Origin: DATKGQ01 sp035510715 | GTDB lineage: Bacteria; Patescibacteriota; Saccharimonadia; Saccharimonadales; UBA4665 | Assembly (NCBI GenBank): GCA_035510715.1 | Contig: DATKGQ010000034.1 | Coordinates: 1-18,174 of the forward strand | DNA: 18,174 nucleotides | Direction of reading: 5' to 3' | In this document: positions 13,048 through 18,174 of the stretch, in pieces | Layout: the number at the start of each line of letters is the position of its first letter | Position numbering within the stretch: the stretch's first letter is position 1 | The notes under the pieces: model-generated | The model's input: the letters and a program-made list of their open reading frames with translations, nothing else | Database searches by the model: none | What the model was told of the DNA's origin: nothing | Position numbers and translations under genes: made by a program

Positions 13048-16000
13048 GGCCGGCTATGAGATCGGATTCGAAATTTTCAATGCCATTTATATCTGTTGTA
13101 TAGGTAGCAATATCGGGTAAATGCATGGTCATAACATCATGCCAAACTGCCTCAATCAGATTTTTGATCCGGTATAGCTCGTTATCGTCATAGGTGACGT
13201 GGAGTTCGTGGATTATGCCACCTTCATCAGGCTCAACAAATTCCAAATAAGCGTCAACAACCTTATATCCACTAAAGCGTCGTGAATTTTCAACCAGCAG
13301 CTTATAAAAATATAATTGTTGTCTATACCGGTGCAAAGAGATAGTTCTTTGCCAGCGGGCATAATGATGTCCGGTTTTATAATCCACGATCGTAATGGTT
13401 TTATCAGTATTATTAACCATAAGTTTATCTATTGTTCCACTTAAGTGAGCATTATTTATTAATACAGCCTCATTTTTGAAACTATATTCACAATAATTTG
13501 TTGACTTAATCGTGAATGTTCTTTGCGCCAAATATAATGATAGGCATTTTTCTCCACGTTTCAGCAATTTAGCTGTTTCGTCGGCGTTAAGACGTTTTAA
13601 TGTTAATATCCGATTGTAATGCTGTAACGTTTTTTCTACAGTTGGCAGTTTCTTATTGATCTGGTTGTAGTTATGCAGCCAGAGCAGCATATCATGAATT
13701 GCGTTACCATATTGACTAGAGACCGAAGAAGCGTGCGGGAATGCCAATAAGCTATTCATTAAAAAGTAACTAGGACCGGCGTGTACGATGTCGGTAAAGT
13801 TTGTTAGATTTGTTGGGTTTAACTGGAAACGTTCTAGACGTTTTTGAAGTAAGGTTAATAGATTTGGTTGCTTAATACCGGACTCATGCCGTTGGTACCA
13901 GTAGGTTGATAACTCGACAGCCGAAATCGGTTGCTTGATGGTTGTATTGCTGACTAATCGCTGCTTGACTGGTAGTAATGGCGACCTTAGCTCGCCTTGA
14001 TCATCAATTGTCTCATCAAGGTATTTTAACCTCGTCATGGCTTTGCCATTATAATTCTGGCGGTAATTAACCAGAAAAATATTCTGCTTAGCCCTGGTAA
14101 TAGCAACATAGAAAAGTCTTAGGTGCTCATCGTCATTAGCTCCGTTATATCTTATGTATGCAAGATTTTTCGGTAATGATAGGCGAGAAACCGCAGTCCT
14201 AGTTTTACTACCCCAAACTTCATCATTGCAATCAATAACAAAGACTGTTTGGAATTCAGCGCCTTTTGCTTTATAGGCAGTCATAAGTTGCAGGGCTTCG
14301 CGGGCTTCATAATAAGGACTGGTATTAATAATCTTTATGTTAGCTGCTCGATGTCTGGTCACGAACAATAAAAAATCATTTAAAGAAAGTGGTTCTGGTT
14401 CGTTGTATTGATAATCCCGCAAGCGAGCTCTTAAAACTGTTAAATTGGTTAATAGCTGCCAAAATTCACCGAGTTTATGCTTGCGCGCGTCTTCGCTAAA
14501 ATAGTACTGATAAAAGGTTGAGGTAAAATCCGGTTCATTCGTTTCTTGTAATGGACAAGGTAGCACACCGATCAGATAATCTATAATTACTTCCAGTCTT
14601 TCCGTTTTAGCCAGAGAGCTTAATCTGAGAAAGAATAAAGCGATTGGCCTAAGCTGCGAATCATCAATCATTATCTCCAGCCAGGATTTCCCCGTATCCC
14701 TAGCTTGCCATGATAAATTCCATATTATACTTGTTGGAATATGCCAAAAATTGTAACTGAATACTTCCGGGCACAGGGCATTAACATAATCATCATGTTT
14801 TTCGGCCAAGGCTTGTATGAATTCGGCTTGACGGATTATTTGGGCAATTAACGGATCATCAAGTACATTTTCTCGGCGCTCATAATATACTGGTAAGTTT
14901 TTGTCATGGAGAAAACCAACCAATGCTTCTAAGTAACGATGCTGCGGTGCAAGAACGGCAATTTCTTTCAATTGATGTCCGCCCTTAACAAGTTCACTGA
15001 TTTTTTGGGCTATCCAGGCGTACTGTTCTATGTCACTATTTGCCTCGCTCCTTTCAACTACACCGCTTAGCGATGGTTTATGGGCTGCCCGTAAGACTTT
15101 TTTTATATCTAGCTGATCGTGCAACCTTTCACTAATTTGGCTAACTATTTTTTGAGAAAAATTGATAATATCGCTGGTTGAACGATAACTATCTTCCAAT
15201 CCAATAACAACAACATCGCGATACAACGTTATAAATTTCAGCATATGAGAATAATGTGCACCTTGAAAAGCATAAATTGCCTGATCATCGTCGCCTACGG
15301 CACAGATGTTCGGATGTCTTTCATGCACGGGGCTATCAGTTAATAATTCAACCAATCTAAGCTGGGCAGTGTTGGTGTCTTGAAACTCGTCAAGCAGGAT
15401 ATAGAGATATTGCTCTTGCAAACTATAGCGAAATTCTTTACTGGAGGACAACAACTTAACTGCCTGAAGAATCATATCGTCGTAATCAAAAAGCTGGTTA
15501 GTTTCCAGGTGATCTAAATATTGCTGATAAATACCGGCGGCAGCTATTAAGCGACGCTGAGCAGCCAAACCACTAAAAACGAATTCGGCATTTTCATTTT
15601 TGCTAAGCCACTGATTTTTCCAATCTGTTAATGGTGTTGAACGATTTAATTCCTTGGCGTCTTCCAGGGCCTTCTGGAGAGTCTCAACTGCCAGTTGTTG
15701 CAAATTAACGATACCTGGTTCGAACTTGATTGATAATTTAATTTTTCGCAGCTCAAATAGTAATTTTTCAAATAAAGGCAACGCTTTTTTATCAATTCTT
15801 ACAATAGACGATAGAATTTCAATTGAAATTTTACTGGCCTGCTCAATAAATTTATTGTTACTCTGAAGTATTCTCGTGATATCAGCTGGGCTTAATAAAG
15901 CAGTCTTGGCATCACTAATGAACGAAATAATATCTTTAACGTATGAATCAGCAAATTTCAATGGATGGTCATATTCTAGTTCAGTAATTATACTTCGGAT

Positions 16001-16369
16001 AATACTATCAGCGCCTAATTCATCAACTGGCTGTCGGTTAGAAAAATCTGTAAAGTATTCGGGATACTTTCTGATTATATCGGCGCCAAAACTATGGTAA
16101 GTGCTAATTGTTACCGCATAACCGTCTTTTCCGATAAGTTGGATTAATCGCTCACGCATAGTTTGGGTGGCAGTTTCGGTAAATGTCAGGCAAAGGATAT
16201 TCTCTGCCGACGTATCGGTGTTAGCCAATATGTGTGCAACCCTAGTAGTTAAAAGTTGGGTTTTACCGGTTCCCGGACCGGCGACGATCAACACTGGCCC
16301 ATCAATACAATCAACGGCCTTTTTTTGGGCTTGATTAAGACTACGATAAGCTTTCTGATAGGCTTCCAC
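13040..16369 (-). CDS. UvrD/Rep-type helicase fused to a RecB-type PD-(D/E)XK nuclease
   Basis: A 1109-residue superfamily 1A helicase-nuclease for DNA end processing or repair. Helicase motifs: Q-motif LNQAQKKAV (11-19), Walker A GPGTGKT (31-37), LTFTETA (61-67), Walker B LLDEFQDTN (325-333), GDDDQAIYAFQGA (359-371), DSYRS (393-397), TAYKAKGAEFQTVFVIDC (697-714) and LFYVAITRAKQNIFLV (752-767). The C-terminal domain has GNAIHDML (888-895), GTIDKLM (978-984) with D981, IVDYKTG (994-1000) with D996 and K998, and QLYFYKLL (1018-1025): an intact nuclease site. No cysteine set for an iron-sulfur cluster is seen. The arrangement recalls AddA or AdnA/AdnB. No partner gene is present in this window. 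The start is GTG, with TATAAT 7 bases before it. Confidence 0.92.
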   Translation of the reverse strand: MEAYQKAYRSLNQAQKKAVDCIDGPVLIVAGPGTGKTQLLTTRVAHILANTDTSAENILCLTFTETATQTMRERLIQLIGKDGYAVTISTYHSFGADIIRKYPEYFTDFSNRQPVDELGADSIIRSIITELEYDHPLKFADSYVKDIISFISDAKTALLSPADITRILQSNNKFIEQASKISIEILSSIVRIDKKALPLFEKLLFELRKIKLSIKFEPGIVNLQQLAVETLQKALEDAKELNRSTPLTDWKNQWLSKNENAEFVFSGLAAQRRLIAAAGIYQQYLDHLETNQLFDYDDMILQAVKLLSSSKEFRYSLQEQYLYILLDEFQDTNTAQLRLVELLTDSPVHERHPNICAVGDDDQAIYAFQGAHYSHMLKFITLYRDVVVIGLEDSYRSTSDIINFSQKIVSQISERLHDQLDIKKVLRAAHKPSLSGVVERSEANSDIEQYAWIAQKISELVKGGHQLKEIAVLAPQHRYLEALVGFLHDKNLPVYYERRENVLDDPLIAQIIRQAEFIQALAEKHDDYVNALCPEVFSYNFWHIPTSIIWNLSWQARDTGKSWLEIMIDDSQLRPIALFFLRLSSLAKTERLEVIIDYLIGVLPCPLQETNEPDFTSTFYQYYFSEDARKHKLGEFWQLLTNLTVLRARLRDYQYNEPEPLSLNDFLLFVTRHRAANIKIINTSPYYEAREALQLMTAYKAKGAEFQTVFVIDCNDEVWGSKTRTAVSRLSLPKNLAYIRYNGANDDEHLRLFYVAITRAKQNIFLVNYRQNYNGKAMTRLKYLDETIDDQGELRSPLLPVKQRLVSNTTIKQPISAVELSTYWYQRHESGIKQPNLLTLLQKRLERFQLNPTNLTNFTDIVHAGPSYFLMNSLLAFPHASSVSSQYGNAIHDMLLWLHNYNQINKKLPTVEKTLQHYNRILTLKRLNADETAKLLKRGEKCLSLYLAQRTFTIKSTNYCEYSFKNEAVLINNAHLSGTIDKLMVNNTDKTITIVDYKTGHHYARWQRTISLHRYRQQLYFYKLLVENSRRFSGYKVVDAYLEFVEPDEGGIIHELHVTYDDNELYRIKNLIEAVWHDVMTMHLPDIATYTTDINGIENFESDLIAGQK

Positions 16370-16376
16370 AGAACTT

Positions 16377-16382
16377 ATTATA
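16377..16382 (-). promoter_or_regulatory. -10 box of the helicase-nuclease gene (leaderless)
   Basis: TATAAT reads 16382-16377 on the minus strand and ends 7 bases before the GTG start codon at 16369. No good -35 lies at the right distance. Initiation directly at the GTG is predicted. Confidence 0.42.
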
Positions 16383-16415
16383 GGTGATTACTGCTGATCA
16401 GTGGTATTAATTAGA

Positions 16416-17600
16416 TTACATTTTGCTGGCACAGACCGGACAGGTTTCCACTGTTTCTAGCTCTTTTATCCATTGCTCAGAAGCCTTCCACCAAGGTTCA
16501 TAGTAATGGAAGGCGGCGATTTCAGCTAAATTTCGTATTATCCAGCCCAACCAACCGTATAATCTGATATTTTTCCATTGAACAGCAGCCCAGTGCGGAC
16601 CGACAGGCACAACATAGACCGGTTTTTCTGGCTTATATGATTCAATTGGCTTATTGTCTAGTCGCTGGCTAATTACCGAGCTAACATAGATTGCATCATG
16701 CAACCCAGTTTGGGCCATCCCGCTATACAGGGTATCAGCATTGTCGCCCAATACATAAATATTTGGTTCAGCCTGAAGATGTTCATCAACTTTGACCTTA
16801 CCGTTATCATTTATCTTAAATTTATTAACTTTAAAAAAAGGATGATTCGTTACGCCGGCTGTCCAGACAACAGTATGGCTGTTGATCATTCTGCCGCTGA
16901 CTTTCAATCCGTAAGCTGTTTCGCCATCGGCGGTTTTAGCTAAGCTTAATTTAACTCCAAGCTGTCTTAATCGTTTGCATAAATGATCAGACATTTTTTC
17001 TGATAATGAAGGCATTAGTTGGTGGGCTGATTCAATAAGTTCAATATGTACCGCTTTATTTTTTATATTATGCTGTTTCATGATCCGTTTCATATAGCCG
17101 GGCAAGGCGCCGGCCAGTTCAATTCCGGTTGGTCCGCCACCGACAATAATATAATTTAGATCAGGTTTATGTTCATCAATTAATTGTTGATGGAGATGGG
17201 ATTTAAACCTGGCAACTTCTTCATTAGATTTTATGCTATAGGCAAATTGTTCAAGTCCTCTAACGCCGCGGAAATTAGTTACGACCCCAAGAGCCATTAT
17301 CAACACGTCATATTGATAACTGTCTATCCGGCTGGTAATAACCGTCCGTTTTTGGCGGTCCAGTTGAACGGCCTCGCCGAATAATATCCTAACGGGTTTA
17401 TCTTTTAATATATTATTTAACGGGATGCTAGATTCTTCAGGGATACCACCCGCATTGTCAACATGAAGATTGGGATAATAGCGGAAATACGGACGGTTTG
17501 ATAATAGACTGACTTGCAGGCGTTTATCTTGGGACAATTCCAGAGCTGCTTTGATACCAGCAAACCCACCCCCAACAATTAGAATACGTTTCTTTCTCAT
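16416..17600 (-). CDS. Type II NADH dehydrogenase-like flavoprotein (NDH-2)
   Basis: NDH-2 enzymes oxidise NADH and reduce membrane quinone without pumping ions. The 394-residue protein has an N-terminal FAD-binding motif VGGGFAG (9-15), a second Rossmann motif IIVGGGPTGIELAG (151-164) for NADH, VWTAGVTNHP (245-254), YVLGDNAD (282-289) and AQTGLHDA (296-303), the last near the usual quinone-site region. The C-terminal third holds aromatic, amphipathic stretches (LYGWLGWIIRNL, HYYEPWW) that could rest on the membrane. The protein ends with CPVC, an uncommon extra CxxC. ATG 17600 is preferred; an in-frame TTG at 17606 would add two residues. Sulfide:quinone reductase relatives share the fold, so the electron acceptor is not certain. 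Confidence 0.85.
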   Translation of the reverse strand: MRKKRILIVGGGFAGIKAALELSQDKRLQVSLLSNRPYFRYYPNLHVDNAGGIPEESSIPLNNILKDKPVRILFGEAVQLDRQKRTVITSRIDSYQYDVLIMALGVVTNFRGVRGLEQFAYSIKSNEEVARFKSHLHQQLIDEHKPDLNYIIVGGGPTGIELAGALPGYMKRIMKQHNIKNKAVHIELIESAHQLMPSLSEKMSDHLCKRLRQLGVKLSLAKTADGETAYGLKVSGRMINSHTVVWTAGVTNHPFFKVNKFKINDNGKVKVDEHLQAEPNIYVLGDNADTLYSGMAQTGLHDAIYVSSVISQRLDNKPIESYKPEKPVYVVPVGPHWAAVQWKNIRLYGWLGWIIRNLAEIAAFHYYEPWWKASEQWIKELETVETCPVCASKM

Positions 17601-17726
17601 GGGCAAGTTGTCATCATTCCCGTAACTCTCCTACTATATATAATCATATCAATAGCTAAAGTGTATTACTATAATTACCGCTAATCGTGCAGCTAACATT
17701 TGACTAATAATTTATTATTTTTGACT

Positions 17727-17735
17727 ATTATAGCA
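17727..17735 (-). promoter_or_regulatory. Candidate extended -10 promoter upstream of the NDH-2 gene
   Basis: TGCTATAAT on the minus strand (17735-17727) fits the extended -10 consensus. It would give a leader of about 120 bases before ATG 17600. The region 17607-17781 otherwise holds no gene. It contains two TTTGACTA-type direct repeats (from 17700 and 17720) and the palindrome AATAATTTATTATT between them. Confidence 0.35.
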
Positions 17736-17781
17736 GAGAATAATCTGTTAATCATTATTGCCAAATAATATCAAATAATTT

Positions 17782-18171
17782 TTACGACTTAATTTTTTCA
17801 TAGAATACAAGCTTATAACGATCCGGGTCGCGGACTACAAATTCCCGGTTACCCCATGGCCAATCTCTTGGTTCGGTAGATGCCGAAATACCTTCATCTT
17901 TTAGACTCTTATGGTAATCATTAATGCCATCGACTTGGATATAGATATAAACGCCAGTTCCTTTCGGCTCGCCAAAGGCATCTTTTTGGAATGATTGATC
18001 CATGTCTTTGGTGGTATCTTGCGCCAGGAATTGCAGGGTAGTCGAACCCAATTTAACCTCACCAACAGCATTATCATCACTAATAATTTCAAATCCAAGC
18101 TTCTTATAAAATGACACACTTGTAGTGGTATCTTTGACATAAAAACTCAGCTGATTCAATGCTTTTAACAT
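17782..18171 (-). CDS. VOC-superfamily (glyoxalase/bleomycin-resistance fold) protein
   Basis: A 129-residue protein with the paired beta-alpha-beta-beta-beta modules of the vicinal oxygen chelate fold. The first module is LNQLSFYVKDTTTSVSFYKKLGFEI (5-29). The second ends with PWGNREFVVRDPDRYKLVFYE (105-125), the conserved region of glyoxalase-like enzymes. Candidate metal ligands are few (Q7, E125), so metal-dependent catalysis is uncertain; antibiotic-binding and lyase-type relatives share the fold. The product length matches a full single-domain member. The ATG is 3 bases from the window end, so an upstream start or promoter cannot be judged. It is followed by about 180 bases before the NDH-2 gene. 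Confidence 0.85.
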   Translation of the reverse strand: MLKALNQLSFYVKDTTTSVSFYKKLGFEIISDDNAVGEVKLGSTTLQFLAQDTTKDMDQSFQKDAFGEPKGTGVYIYIQVDGINDYHKSLKDEGISASTEPRDWPWGNREFVVRDPDRYKLVFYEKIKS

Positions 18172-18174
18172 AGC

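Overview
The window comes from a compact, moderately AT-rich bacterial genome. Genes are closely packed and often overlap by 1 to 23 bases, and TGA works as a normal stop. The overall look (minimal intergenic space, a group I intron in a tRNA, a Saccharibacteria-like SmpB, an F-type ATP synthase operon, an alternative NADH dehydrogenase and a helicase-nuclease fusion) suggests a member of the Patescibacteria (CPR), most likely Saccharibacteria (TM7). That placement is inferred from gene style and not from a phylogenetic marker.

Left part (1-5500). On the minus strand a tRNA-Asn(GUU) gene is interrupted inside its anticodon by a 232-nt group I intron and has its own strong promoter. It follows smpB (trans-translation) and a membrane-anchored clan GH-A-like glycoside hydrolase. 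A family 2 glycosyltransferase diverges from the hydrolase on the plus strand. Next comes a minus-strand operon of three genes: an unknown helical protein, a CobO-type corrinoid adenosyltransferase and a divergent diacylglycerol-kinase-like protein. A small glutaredoxin/mycoredoxin-like protein follows.

Centre (5549-12205). A complete F1Fo ATP synthase operon runs on the plus strand in the classical order I/Z-a-c-b-delta-alpha-gamma-beta-epsilon. Most junctions overlap or are only a few bases apart; the exception is a 66-base gap with its own ribosome site before the c subunit. It is followed by a separately promoted MIP/aquaporin-like channel ending in a strong hairpin terminator.

Right part (13040-18171). 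On the minus strand lie a UvrD-type helicase fused to a RecB-type PD-(D/E)XK nuclease, a type II NADH dehydrogenase-like flavoprotein with a C-terminal CxxC, and a small VOC (glyoxalase-fold) protein at the window edge. NDH-2 and ATP synthase are the only energy-metabolism genes seen; no terminal oxidase is present here.

The most noteworthy points are the intron-split tRNA-Asn, several promoters whose -10 box sits 7-9 bases before the start codon (predicting leaderless mRNAs), the unusual cobO operon, a channel that has lost the usual selectivity-filter arginine, and a repeat-rich operator-like promoter in front of that channel. I saw no CRISPR array, insertion sequence, prophage or defence island.
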